A stretch of DNA of 64,000 bases from NCBI GenBank assembly GCA_965230005.1, contig OZ245934.1, positions 2,542,001-2,606,000 on the forward strand, given 5' to 3'. Both the position numbers and the translations under genes were made by a program. The notes beneath the pieces are model-generated. The model was not told the DNA's origin. It saw nothing but the letters and a program-made list of their open reading frames with translations, and searched no databases. This document shows, one piece after another, positions 1 through 10,751 of the stretch (position 1 is its first letter; each line of letters begins with the position of its first letter). The stretch is from SZUA-309 sp965230005. GTDB lineage: Bacteria; Pseudomonadota; Gammaproteobacteria; Pseudomonadales; Azotimanducaceae.

Positions 1-188
1 TCCGCAATGACAACCGGCGGTGCCCGAAAGCTCGACTGCGTGAAAACACCGGCCACCGCCGTGCCCTCGGCAAACTCGAGGAGCGCAAGATCGTCGCGAT
101 CGGCGGCTTTGATGGCGGCAGCACCGCTGGCAAGGCGTACGCCCGGTACTGCCAGCAGCCCGCTCGGCTCAGGCAGATTGACAGCCAT
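1..188 (-). CDS. argJ: ArgJ, ornithine acetyltransferase / N-acetylglutamate synthase (N-terminal fragment, cut by window edge)
   Basis: Reading the minus strand from an ATG at 188-186 gives a protein opening MAVNLPEPSGLLAVPGVRLA and continuing through an AEGTAVAGVFTQS segment. This is the characteristic N-terminus of ArgJ, which moves the acetyl group from N-acetylornithine to glutamate in cyclic arginine synthesis. About 62 codons are present and the rest, including the Thr nucleophile, lies outside the window. The start follows the secA stop by 3 nt, so it is probably translated from the same mRNA. secA followed by argJ is also the order in Pseudomonas. Confidence 0.88.
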   Translation of the reverse strand, partial: MAVNLPEPSGLLAVPGVRLASGAAAIKAADRDDLALLEFAEGTAVAGVFTQSSFRAPPVVIA

Positions 189-191
189 GAC

Positions 192-2987
<2,796 letters not shown>

Positions 2988-3164
2988 GATCAGACAGAAA
3001 TTCCGGTGGTTCCAGGGGGTAAGACAGAATTTTGCGGCGGCAGTTTACCCGTTTTTCCCGAAAGCTTCCGGGACGACGGCCTCAGCCAGAGTAAGCCCTT
3101 GCCGGGGACTGCCCTTGGCGAGGTGTCTGCGACAGCGGGGTTGAGGGCGTTTGGGGAGAGGCTG

Positions 3165-4076
3165 CTAGCGTCGACGGGCGACGTAGCGGGCCGGATCCAC
3201 GTGCATGCCGTTCTTCAGCACTTCAAAGTGCACGTGTGGGCCCGTGGAGCGGCCGGAGGAGCCCATCTTTCCGATCACCTGGCCCCGTTTCACGATGTCG
3301 CCAACGTTCACCAGGATATCGGCGTGATGTCCATAGCGGGTGACGAATCCGTCGCCGTGCGTGATCTCGACCATGAGGCCGTAGCCATAGCGTTTCGAGG
3401 CGTGGGTGACCACGCCACCGGCAACGGCGATCACGTCGGAGCCGTCTTTGCCGGCAAAATCGACGCCCGCGTGCCAGGCCGACTTGCCCGTAAAGGGATC
3501 GAGACGCTGGCCGTACTTCGAGGACATCCAGCCCCAGGTAACCGGTCGGCCGGCGATGACCTTCGCATCCCGGATGTCCCGGTCGAGGAGCATGGATTCC
3601 AGCACCTCGAGCTCCGACTCCCGGGCCTTCAGGCCCCGGGCAAGCTCGTCCATGCTGGCCTGCAGATCGGATACGTCCGGGACTGAGAGCGTTCCCGCCA
3701 CCGGGCCACCCTGCGGGGCCGGATCATCGAAGGAAAACTCCCCTTCATCGAGGTCGGCAACTTCCGTTACCCGAGCGCCCAGGGCTTCCATGCGCAGGAG
3801 CCGGGCCTGCATCTGAGCGAGCTGCCGGCCTACGGCGGCAGTCTCAGCCGCCGAGCGTTGCCGCATGGAATCGACTTCCGCCTGCTGGACTTCGAGGCGC
3901 TCGCGCCATTCGACCAGCTCCTGCTCGTCGATCGTCGGCCGCTCGAGCGTGGTTCCAAGGAGCACGGCGGCGAGCGACAGCATCAATGCCGAACTCACCG
4001 CACCAGCAAGCAACAGGGGCCGCGACAGGCGCAGGGCGCGCTGGCTGCCTTTCTCGTCGAGGAGGATGATCTTCAT
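3165..4076 (-). CDS. M23-family murein endopeptidase, membrane anchored
   Basis: The 303-residue protein has a short basic cytoplasmic N-terminus, one membrane segment at about residues 20-42, a coiled-coil stretch at about 50-165, and a C-terminal LytM/M23 domain. Zinc ligands are visible as H202 and D206 (HAGVD) and H283 with H281 (HVHFE), so the domain is probably catalytically active rather than EnvC-like degenerate. The ATG at 4076 (MKIILLDEKGS) is preferred over an in-frame upstream ATG at 4160 because it starts just before the membrane segment. It is codirectional with secA, 177 bp upstream of it. A homologue occupies this position in Pseudomonas. The expected role is cleavage of peptidoglycan cross-links. 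Confidence 0.9.
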   Translation of the reverse strand: MKIILLDEKGSQRALRLSRPLLLAGAVSSALMLSLAAVLLGTTLERPTIDEQELVEWRERLEVQQAEVDSMRQRSAAETAAVGRQLAQMQARLLRMEALGARVTEVADLDEGEFSFDDPAPQGGPVAGTLSVPDVSDLQASMDELARGLKARESELEVLESMLLDRDIRDAKVIAGRPVTWGWMSSKYGQRLDPFTGKSAWHAGVDFAGKDGSDVIAVAGGVVTHASKRYGYGLMVEITHGDGFVTRYGHHADILVNVGDIVKRGQVIGKMGSSGRSTGPHVHFEVLKNGMHVDPARYVARRR

Positions 4077-4405
4077 GGTCGGCGCACCGACCCTGGAACC
4101 AAGCGTGTTGTCACGGCAACGCGGGATCCACGGAATCCATAGAATCCGTGGGGCAGCCATGACCAGCCCGAAGTCCTGTCGGTGCTCAAAGTGTCCTTCA
4201 GTGTCCTGCCTCGTGGTCGCAATGCGCCTCGAGGTCTGTTATTCGTTATCAGGAAGACGTCACGCATTCTGCACCACGCCTTCTTCGGTGCTTGCCGCAC
4301 GCCTCGTGCGTCCGTCAGCACCGCACTAACCCGTTCAATGCCGGCCAGTGCTTCGTTTCCAAGCCACCCTGCGCGAAGCCTAACTGACTGAAACGAGACA
4401 ACTTT
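4077..4405. other. Divergent intergenic region between M23 peptidase gene and dciA
   Basis: This 329-bp stretch must hold the promoters of both flanking genes, but I cannot pick a convincing -35/-10 pair on either strand. Visible structure: a 7-bp inverted repeat CCACGGA/TCCGTGG at 4128-4134 and 4145-4151 without a T-tract, and a 7-bp direct repeat AGTGTCC at 4190-4196 and 4200-4206. The 10-bp period of that repeat would put both copies on one face of the helix, as expected of a regulator site. No gene is supported here. Confidence 0.5.
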
Positions 4406-4711
4406 GTGTCCCGAAACAAGATAAATGAACTGCTCAGCGAACGCCACCAGCGTTTTACTCCATTACAACGTCTGTTGCGGCAGGCGGCAGACCAGGAAAG
4501 CTGGACCGCCGAGCTACGCGCTGTGCTGCCAGATTCTCTGAAGAACACCTGCCAGGTCAGCGACGTCCGTGGCAGCGTGATCTACGTCACCTGCCGCAAC
4601 GCACCCAGCGCCACGAAGCTGCGGTTTCTGGCGCCGGAAATTCTCGAGAAGCTCACTCCGCTGGCCACCTTCCAGGCCGCCAGGGAACTCAAGATTCGCG
4701 TCGCACCTTAA
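4406..4711 (+). CDS. dciA: DciA (DUF721), predicted replicative helicase loader/operator
   Basis: This 101-residue DUF721 protein has the family N-terminal pattern (LLRQA...W followed by LP) and a central conserved segment VIYVTCRNAPSATKLRFLAPEIL. DciA is the ancestral bacterial partner that helps place DnaB helicase at the origin in species lacking the phage-derived DnaC. The start is GTG at 4406, with only a weak ribosome binding site. Position between lpxC and secA is conserved in many gammaproteobacteria. Function is inferred from the family; nothing in the sequence proves helicase binding. Confidence 0.85.
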   Translation: MSRNKINELLSERHQRFTPLQRLLRQAADQESWTAELRAVLPDSLKNTCQVSDVRGSVIYVTCRNAPSATKLRFLAPEILEKLTPLATFQAARELKIRVAP

Positions 4712-4927
4712 GCCCATCCTCGTGACGGCAGCGTGCAAATACTCCTGCCGCGCTTCGCGTCCAGCGCCGATTTCCAGGCCATCACGGCATCGGACGCGAC
4801 ATCGTTTTACCATTATCCAGGCCAGTGCCCGTCCCGAATGAGACGAGGGCGACAGAATCACCCGCAAAAAGGTGACGCGGTTCAAGTTTCGGGGTGCCTC
4901 GGGGGCTTTCAGCCGTGCGGGGGCGTG

Positions 4928-5848
4928 TCAGTCGGCAACAGCAGGGCGCGAGAAGGAAATCGGGGCTGCGTCGGCGCTGTCGAAGGTCACGACTTCGAAG
5001 GCGCCTTCCGTCGCCAGGAGCTTGCGCAGAAGTTCGTTGTTGGGTCCGTGGCCTGATTTGTATCCGGAAAACGCCCCGATGACGCTGTGCCCGAGCAGGT
5101 AGAGATCGCCGATGGCATCGAGGATCTTGTGCTTGACGAACTCGTCCTCCTGGCGCAGACCCTCGTTGTTCAGGATCCGGTAATCGTCGACGACCACGGC
5201 GTTATCCAGGCTGCCGCCGCGGGCCAGATTCATGGCGCGGAGCTTTTCATAGTCGGCAAGGAATCCGAAAGTCCTGGCTCTGCTGACTTCTTTGACGAAG
5301 GCCATGCTGGAGAATTCCACCGCTGCCCGGCGCTTGTGGTGATCGAAGACCGGGTGATCGTATTCGAGCGTGTACTCGATGCGGAAACCGTCGTAGGGCG
5401 CCAGTTCTGCCGTGATGTCGCCGTGGCTGTAGCTCACCGGCTTGAGAATGCGCAGAAACTTTTTCGGCGCGTCCTGCTCTTCGATGCCTGCTGATTGCAG
5501 CAGAAACACAAACGGTGCGGCGCTGCCATCCATGATCGGCAGCTCAGGTGCGCTGACATCCACATAGGCATTGTCGATGCCGAGCCCGGCGAGCGCCGAC
5601 ATGAGGTGCTCTACGGTGGAAATGCTCACAACACCGTCCGTGAGCGTTGTTGCCATGGTGGTGTCGCCCACGTTGTCCGCCCGGGCCGCAATCGTGACCG
5701 GCTGGTCGAGGTCCGTACGAACAAAGACGATGCCCGTATCCACGGGGGCCGGACGCAGGGTCAGATAGACCTTTTCACCCGTGTGAAGGCCAACGCCGGT
5801 GGCGCGGATGACATTTTTCAGAGTTCTCTGCAGGAGGGCGGTAGACAT
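4928..5848 (-). CDS. lpxC: LpxC, UDP-3-O-acyl-N-acetylglucosamine deacetylase
   Basis: LpxC catalyses the committed, zinc-dependent step of lipid A synthesis in the cytoplasm. The 306-residue product is full length. Family signatures are visible: STVEHLMSALAGLGIDN with the first zinc histidine, the ELPIMDGSA stretch with a catalytic-region acid, and HKILDAIGDLYLLGH carrying further zinc and catalytic residues (H, D, H). In E. coli LpxC is degraded by FtsH through a C-terminal degron; the C-terminus here ends in ISFSRPAVAD. It follows ftsZ in the usual dcw order, but an intrinsic terminator and about 320 bp separate them, so it probably has its own promoter. Confidence 0.98.
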   Translation of the reverse strand: MSTALLQRTLKNVIRATGVGLHTGEKVYLTLRPAPVDTGIVFVRTDLDQPVTIAARADNVGDTTMATTLTDGVVSISTVEHLMSALAGLGIDNAYVDVSAPELPIMDGSAAPFVFLLQSAGIEEQDAPKKFLRILKPVSYSHGDITAELAPYDGFRIEYTLEYDHPVFDHHKRRAAVEFSSMAFVKEVSRARTFGFLADYEKLRAMNLARGGSLDNAVVVDDYRILNNEGLRQEDEFVKHKILDAIGDLYLLGHSVIGAFSGYKSGHGPNNELLRKLLATEGAFEVVTFDSADAAPISFSRPAVAD

Positions 5849-6171
5849 CTTGTGGGGTCAGCTCTTTATCGTTGTTATCGAGTCGTTCAGTTCGATCCGG
5901 GTCGGCCACGAGGTCGCGCATCTCACGATGCCGCGCCAGCGAAGCCGCATGCTGACCCTAATCCCCTCAACCTTAACGTCGGCTTAACACTCGACGCGGG
6001 TTCGCCGCTGTGGCTCCTTTCCCAATAATGAAGACGAAAAAGCCTCGCGATGCAGGGGTCTGCGGTCCTGCAGCGCGAGGCATGGTAGCAGAGGGGTCAA
6101 CCCCTAAATATGGCGGCAGATCACAAATTTGTTACATTTTGTTTCCCGCCATAAAGCCCGTTTTTTCCCGC
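5849..6171. other. ftsZ-lpxC intergenic region
   Basis: These 323 bp hold the ftsZ terminator (6037-6081, listed separately) and, nearer lpxC, about 190 bp that should contain the lpxC promoter on the minus strand. I could not identify a convincing -35/-10 pair. The stretch 6085-6165 is AT-richer than its surroundings and has a short GGGGT/ACCCC inverted repeat near 6091-6103. No coding sequence is supported. Confidence 0.5.
6037..6081 (-). terminator. Intrinsic terminator downstream of ftsZ
   Basis: On the minus strand an inverted repeat (GCCTCGCG, one mismatch, TGCAGG; loop of about 10 nt) spans 6081-6042 and is followed directly by five T residues at 6041-6037. The stem is about 15 bp and GC-rich. 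It lies 91 bp past the ftsZ stop, so it should end dcw transcription before lpxC. Confidence 0.9.
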
Positions 6172-7329
6172 CTAATCGGCCTGCCGACGGAGAAACGCCG
6201 GGATGTCGAGATAGTCAGGATCCGTCTGCATATCCTCTGCCAGGTTGTCCTGCTGCAGCGCGGTGTTATGGCGCTGGAACGCGGGACGGTCGTAGTGATT
6301 CCAGTCCTGCTTGGCCGTTGGCACTTCGATTTCAGCCGGCTCGTCTTCCGGCTTGTCGTAGACCAGCGTGGGACCAGCGGACTCGCCAAGCCCCGTTGCC
6401 ACTACTGTGACCTTCAGCTCGTCGGTGAGCTCTTCGTCGATGACCGTACCGACGACCACGGTAGCGCTGTCTGAGGCAAAGTCATCGACAATGCTGCCGA
6501 CGTCGGTGAACTCGCCGATGTTGAGATCCGGCCCTGCGGTGACGTTCACGAGGATGCCCCGGGCGCCGTGCAGATCAACGTCCTCGAGGAGCGGCGAGCG
6601 GATGGCCGCTTCCGCAGCGTCCCGGGCCCGGTTGTCGCCGGTTGCCCGACCGGTGCCCATCATGGCCATGCCCATCTCCGACATGACCGTCCGCACGTCT
6701 GCGAAGTCGACGTTGATCATCCCCGGGCGAATGATCAGATCGGCGATGCCCTGCACGGCGCCGAGCAGCACGTCGTTCGCGGCACTGAAGGCGTCGAGCA
6801 TGCTCGTACGCTCGCCGAGAACGGCAAGCAGCTTCTCGTTGGGAATAGTGATCAGTGAGTCCACGGTGTCGCGCAGCTCCTGCAGCCCCCGCTCGGCCAC
6901 GTCCGTGCGCTTCTCGAATTTGAAGGGCTTGGTGACTACGGCCACCGTGAGAATGTTCAGCTCTTTGGCCACGTTGGCGATCACCGGTGCAGCGCCGGTA
7001 CCGGTGCCGCCGCCCATGCCGGCCGTGAGGAACACCATATCGGCGCCGGCAAGAACCTCGCCGAGCCGGTCCCGGTCTTCCAGCGCCGCCTGCCGACCGA
7101 TGTCGGGGTTCGCCCCGGCACCCAGGCCTTTGGTGATGGAGCTGCCAATCTGCAGCACCGTCTTCGCTTCACAGCTTTTCAGAGCCTGTGCGTCTGTGTT
7201 GGCGGCGATGAAGTCGACGCCATCTACCTGCTTGGCCAGCATGTGCTGGACCGCATTGCCGCCACCGCCGCCGATACCGACCACCTTGATGATGGCGCTT
7301 TGGGGTGCACTGTCTACCAATTCAAACAT
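6172..7329 (-). CDS. ftsZ: FtsZ, tubulin-like cell division GTPase
   Basis: FtsZ polymerises into the Z-ring that organises the divisome. The 385-residue protein has the tubulin signature GMGGGTGTGAAP, the GIGGGGGNAV nucleotide loop near the N-terminus, the synergy-loop region around NVDFADVRTVM, a variable acidic linker, and a conserved C-terminal peptide (YLDIPAFLRRQAD) that binds FtsA and ZipA. The ATG at 7329 (MFELVDSAPQ) is chosen over an in-frame upstream codon because it matches the family start and leaves a 14-bp gap after ftsA. A strong terminator follows. Confidence 0.98.
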   Translation of the reverse strand: MFELVDSAPQSAIIKVVGIGGGGGNAVQHMLAKQVDGVDFIAANTDAQALKSCEAKTVLQIGSSITKGLGAGANPDIGRQAALEDRDRLGEVLAGADMVFLTAGMGGGTGTGAAPVIANVAKELNILTVAVVTKPFKFEKRTDVAERGLQELRDTVDSLITIPNEKLLAVLGERTSMLDAFSAANDVLLGAVQGIADLIIRPGMINVDFADVRTVMSEMGMAMMGTGRATGDNRARDAAEAAIRSPLLEDVDLHGARGILVNVTAGPDLNIGEFTDVGSIVDDFASDSATVVVGTVIDEELTDELKVTVVATGLGESAGPTLVYDKPEDEPAEIEVPTAKQDWNHYDRPAFQRHNTALQQDNLAEDMQTDPDYLDIPAFLRRQAD

Positions 7330-7343
7330 CTGGTTTCTCCTGA

Positions 7344-8576
7344 CTAGAAATTGTCGCCGAACCACTTTTTCAGGCGGGCGAAAGCCCCACCCGTCCGCAG
7401 ACCGGTTCCGCGCTTCGGCTGCTCTTCCTCCCGTTCCCTGCCGTACTGCAGGAGGCCTACGCCGGTGGCGTACACGGGATTTCTGACAATGTCCTTCAAA
7501 CCCGCCACATCCCGCGGCGAGCCCAGACTGACCGGCATGTGGAAGATTTCTTCCGCCAGCTCGATCACCCCTTCCATCTTCGATGCTCCCCCAGTGAGCA
7601 CGATCCCGGCCGCGATCAGATCCTCGAAGCCACTCCGGCGCAGTTCAGCCTGAATCAGGGTGAACAGCTCGTCGTAGCGAGGTTCGACAACCTCGGCCAG
7701 CGCCTGCCGCGATAGCTCTTTGGCTGGCTTGTCACCGACCCCTGGAACCTTGATGGTTTCGTCGGGCCGGGCAAGCTGTGTCAGCGCGCAGGCATATTTG
7801 ATTTTAATTTCCTCGGCGTTCTGCGTCGGTGTTCTGAGCGCCATGGCGATGTCGTTCGTCACCTGATCGCCGGCGATGGGTATCACCGCCGTATGCCGGA
7901 TGGCGCCGTCCGTGAAGACGGCGATGTCCGTGGTGCCCCCACCGATGTCGACGATGCAGACCCCGAGGTCCCGCTCGTCGTCCGTGAGGACCGAGTAGCT
8001 GGAGGCCAGCTGCTCGAGAATGATGTCGTTGACCTTGAGGCCGCAGCGTTCGATGCACTTCTCGATGTTCTGCGCCGCGTTCACCGCGCAGGTGACCAGG
8101 TGCACCTTCGCTTCGAGGCGCACACCGGACATGCCGAGCGGCTCCTTGACCCCTTCCTGCGTGTCGATGACGTACTCCTGAGGCAGGATGTGCAGGATTT
8201 TCTGGTCGGCGGGGATCGCCATGGCCTGAGCGGCGTCGATGACCCGTTCGATGTCCTGCGGCAGCACTTCCCGGTCGCGGATCGCGACAATGCCGTGGGA
8301 GTTGATGCTGCGGATGTGGCTGCCGGCGATGCCCGCATAAACCGAATCGATCTGACAGCCGGCCATGAGCTCCGCTTCTTCCACGGCGCGCTGAATCGAC
8401 TGCACCGTCGACTCGATGTTCACCACCACGCCTTTCTTCAGGCCGCGGGAGAAATGCGAGCCGATGCCGATGATCTCGAGTTCGCCCTCGGGCGTGACCT
8501 CGGCAACGATGGCAGCCACCTTGTTGGTGCCGATGTCGAGGCCCACCACCCGCTTCAATTCGTTGTCAGAGGCCAT
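7344..8576 (-). CDS. ftsA: FtsA, actin-like divisome anchor
   Basis: FtsA tethers FtsZ filaments to the membrane and activates later divisome proteins. The 410 residues contain the actin-fold phosphate loops (GLDIGTNKV at the start, DIGGGTTDIAV in the middle), the 1C domain, and a C-terminal amphipathic membrane-targeting helix (FARLKKWFGDNF). The start is ATG at 8576. It is separated from ftsQ by 38 bp, one of the few real gaps in this operon. Confidence 0.97.
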   Translation of the reverse strand: MASDNELKRVVGLDIGTNKVAAIVAEVTPEGELEIIGIGSHFSRGLKKGVVVNIESTVQSIQRAVEEAELMAGCQIDSVYAGIAGSHIRSINSHGIVAIRDREVLPQDIERVIDAAQAMAIPADQKILHILPQEYVIDTQEGVKEPLGMSGVRLEAKVHLVTCAVNAAQNIEKCIERCGLKVNDIILEQLASSYSVLTDDERDLGVCIVDIGGGTTDIAVFTDGAIRHTAVIPIAGDQVTNDIAMALRTPTQNAEEIKIKYACALTQLARPDETIKVPGVGDKPAKELSRQALAEVVEPRYDELFTLIQAELRRSGFEDLIAAGIVLTGGASKMEGVIELAEEIFHMPVSLGSPRDVAGLKDIVRNPVYATGVGLLQYGREREEEQPKRGTGLRTGGAFARLKKWFGDNF

Positions 8577-8614
8577 ATGCCTTATCCGTACGTTGCTCTG
8601 TCATATGCCGTTCC

Positions 8615-9340
8615 CTAGATCGACTCCGAGGCGTTCTCGCCCGCCGCCGCCAGCAGTGAGGCATCCGACTCCTGCCAGCTGACGGCTATGCCGTTGTGGT
8701 AGCGGGCATCAATGGCGGCAATCTCCGTCGCGCGGGCGCTCAGGTGCTCCTGGAAAACGAGCAGGAATCGATCCAGCCGCTCGTCCACCGCCTCGGCACC
8801 GAGCCGCACGGGCAGCCTCTGGACCGAACCGTTGCTGACGAGCACCTGCCATTCACCAAAGGCGTTCTCCCCGAGATGCTCGATGAAAAGCCCGGCGGCT
8901 TCGGCCGCCTCGCTCAGGCGATGGAACATCTCCATGGCGTCCCTGGGCTCGGCGACGGCGCAGTCGAGGCGCGGCAGCCCGGGTACACCCACGGGGAGAT
9001 GCACGACTCTGCCGTCACTCGCGAGATAGGCATCCTGCCAGCGGGCGACTACCGCGGGCTTTTCGACTTCCAGGCTAAGGGTTCCGGGCCAGCTGCGACG
9101 TATGGCCACGGCCCGGGGCCAGGCCAGATCCAGGATGCCGGCCTGCAGGGCATCGAGGTCCGCCGAGAGAATGCCCCCATTGAGGTGTTCCAGCACGGCG
9201 GCTTCGATGGCCTGGCGTTCCTCCGGCAGAAGCTGACCTGTCACGTTCACCCGGGTAACGGGCTGATCGAGCTGCAGATAGACGAAACCGGCCATCAGGA
9301 CCAGCAAGAGAAACGTGGCGGCCGCGCTGAACTTAGCCAT
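8615..9340 (-). CDS. ftsQ: FtsQ, POTRA-domain divisome protein
   Basis: FtsQ is a bitopic inner-membrane protein that recruits FtsL and FtsB. The 241-residue product has one membrane helix at about residues 6-27, a POTRA domain (VTRVNVTGQLLPEER and following), and the FtsQ beta domain with the typical WP and LRW-like segments. Starting at ATG 9340 (MAKFSAAATF) leaves only about five cytoplasmic residues, far fewer than the roughly 25 in E. coli FtsQ. The gene overlaps the murC stop by 8 bp (ATGGCTAA). The ddl gene that usually precedes ftsQ is absent. Confidence 0.94.
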   Translation of the reverse strand: MAKFSAAATFLLLVLMAGFVYLQLDQPVTRVNVTGQLLPEERQAIEAAVLEHLNGGILSADLDALQAGILDLAWPRAVAIRRSWPGTLSLEVEKPAVVARWQDAYLASDGRVVHLPVGVPGLPRLDCAVAEPRDAMEMFHRLSEAAEAAGLFIEHLGENAFGEWQVLVSNGSVQRLPVRLGAEAVDERLDRFLLVFQEHLSARATEIAAIDARYHNGIAVSWQESDASLLAAAGENASESI

Positions 9341-10751
9341 CGGCGACCCCCGTGAGCACATTGGAAATCCGGTTCACATTACCGGCCCCCTGGACGAGCA
9401 CCACGTCGTCGGCCTCGACCAGATCCGCCAAAATCGAGAGAGCCTCTTCCGGGTCTTCCGCGAACACCGGAATGAGATTGGCGCGCTGACGGATGCCCTG
9501 ACAGAGGGCTTTGCCATCGGCGCCGGCAATGGGCGCCTCCCCGGCCGCATAAACCTCGAGGCAGACCAGCGCATCGACGCCGGACAGGACGCGAACGAAA
9601 TCATCATAGAGATCGCGGGTACGGCTGTAGCGATGCGGCTGATAGGCCATGAGCAGGCGCCGTTCGGGCCAGAGGTCCCGGGCTGTTGCAATGACTGCAT
9701 CCACTTCCGTCGGGTGATGGCCGTAGTCGTCGACCACGGTGATTGTCTTGTCGCCGAGCCGGACGCCGTCACTGATCTGAAAGCGTCGCCCGACGCCCCT
9801 GAACTCCTCGAGTCCGGCAACGATGGCGTCGTCTTCGAGGCCCTCGTCGGTGGCTACGGCAATGGCCGCGAGAGCGTTCAGCACGTTGTGCCGACCGGGG
9901 ATGGCCAGGCGGACCGCCAGCACCGGGTGCTCCGGACGGTGCACCTCGAAGTACCAGCGGCCTCCTTCCACCCGCACTTCCCGGGCCCGGAAGTCGCTGT
10001 CGTCGTTGAAACCGTAGGTCAGCATGGGTCGGGACAGCGCCGGCAGGATCCCGAGGGTTTCCGGGTCTTCGGCGCAGAGCACGGCGGAGCCGTAAAACGG
10101 CAGCTGATGAACGAACTCGATGAATGCGTTTTTCAGGGTAGTGAAGTCGTGGCCGTAGGTCGCCATGTGGTCCTGATCGATGTTCGTGATCACCGCAGAC
10201 ATGGGCTTCAGCTGCAGGAACGAACCATCGCTCTCGTCCGCCTCGGCGATGATGTAGCGGCTCAGACCAAGCTGTGCGTTGCTGCCGGTGCTGTTCAGGA
10301 GCCCGCCGATGACGAAGGTCGGATCGAGGCGCGCCGCCTGGAAGATGCTCGTAATGAGGCTCGTGGTCGTGGTTTTGCCATGGGTGCCGGCGACGGCAAT
10401 GCCGTGGCGGTAACGCATGAGCTCGCCGAGCATTTCGGCCCGCGGCACCACGGGCACCCGCCCATCATGGGCTGCAACGACTTCCGGATTGTCTTCCGTG
10501 ACGGCACTCGACACGACCACCACGTCTGCCCCGGCGACGTTCTTCGCACCGTGGCCGATGCGCACGGTCGCGCCGAGCTTCTCGAGGCGTTCAGTCACCG
10601 AAGAAGCACGAATATCGGATCCGCTCACCGCATAGCCCTGGTTGAGCAGCACCTCGGCAATGCCGCACATGCCTGTGCCGCCGATGCCGACGAAATGGAT
10701 GCGTCGGATCCTGCCCATCTCCGGGACCTGATAGGCGCTGACTTCAGCCAT
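9333..10751 (-). CDS. murC: MurC, UDP-N-acetylmuramate--L-alanine ligase
   Basis: MurC adds L-Ala to UDP-MurNAc, the first peptide stem step, in the cytoplasm. The 472 residues have the N-terminal UDP-binding Rossmann motif (VGIGGTGMCGIAE), the ATP-binding loop GTHGKTTTTS, and the Mur ligase C-terminal domain with YGHHPTEV and YQPHRYSRT. The ATG at 10751 (MAEVSAYQVP) is used, because the longer reading would run far into ftsW. It overlaps ftsW by 8 bp and ftsQ by 8 bp. In the usual order murG would lie before it and ddl after it. Confidence 0.97.
   Translation of the reverse strand: MAEVSAYQVPEMGRIRRIHFVGIGGTGMCGIAEVLLNQGYAVSGSDIRASSVTERLEKLGATVRIGHGAKNVAGADVVVVSSAVTEDNPEVVAAHDGRVPVVPRAEMLGELMRYRHGIAVAGTHGKTTTTSLITSIFQAARLDPTFVIGGLLNSTGSNAQLGLSRYIIAEADESDGSFLQLKPMSAVITNIDQDHMATYGHDFTTLKNAFIEFVHQLPFYGSAVLCAEDPETLGILPALSRPMLTYGFNDDSDFRAREVRVEGGRWYFEVHRPEHPVLAVRLAIPGRHNVLNALAAIAVATDEGLEDDAIVAGLEEFRGVGRRFQISDGVRLGDKTITVVDDYGHHPTEVDAVIATARDLWPERRLLMAYQPHRYSRTRDLYDDFVRVLSGVDALVCLEVYAAGEAPIAGADGKALCQGIRQRANLIPVFAEDPEEALSILADLVEADDVVLVQGAGNVNRISNVLTGVADG

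Noticed and set aside
4128..4151. CCACGGA inverted repeat as a terminator
   Set aside because: No T-tract on either strand, and it lies upstream of both flanking genes.
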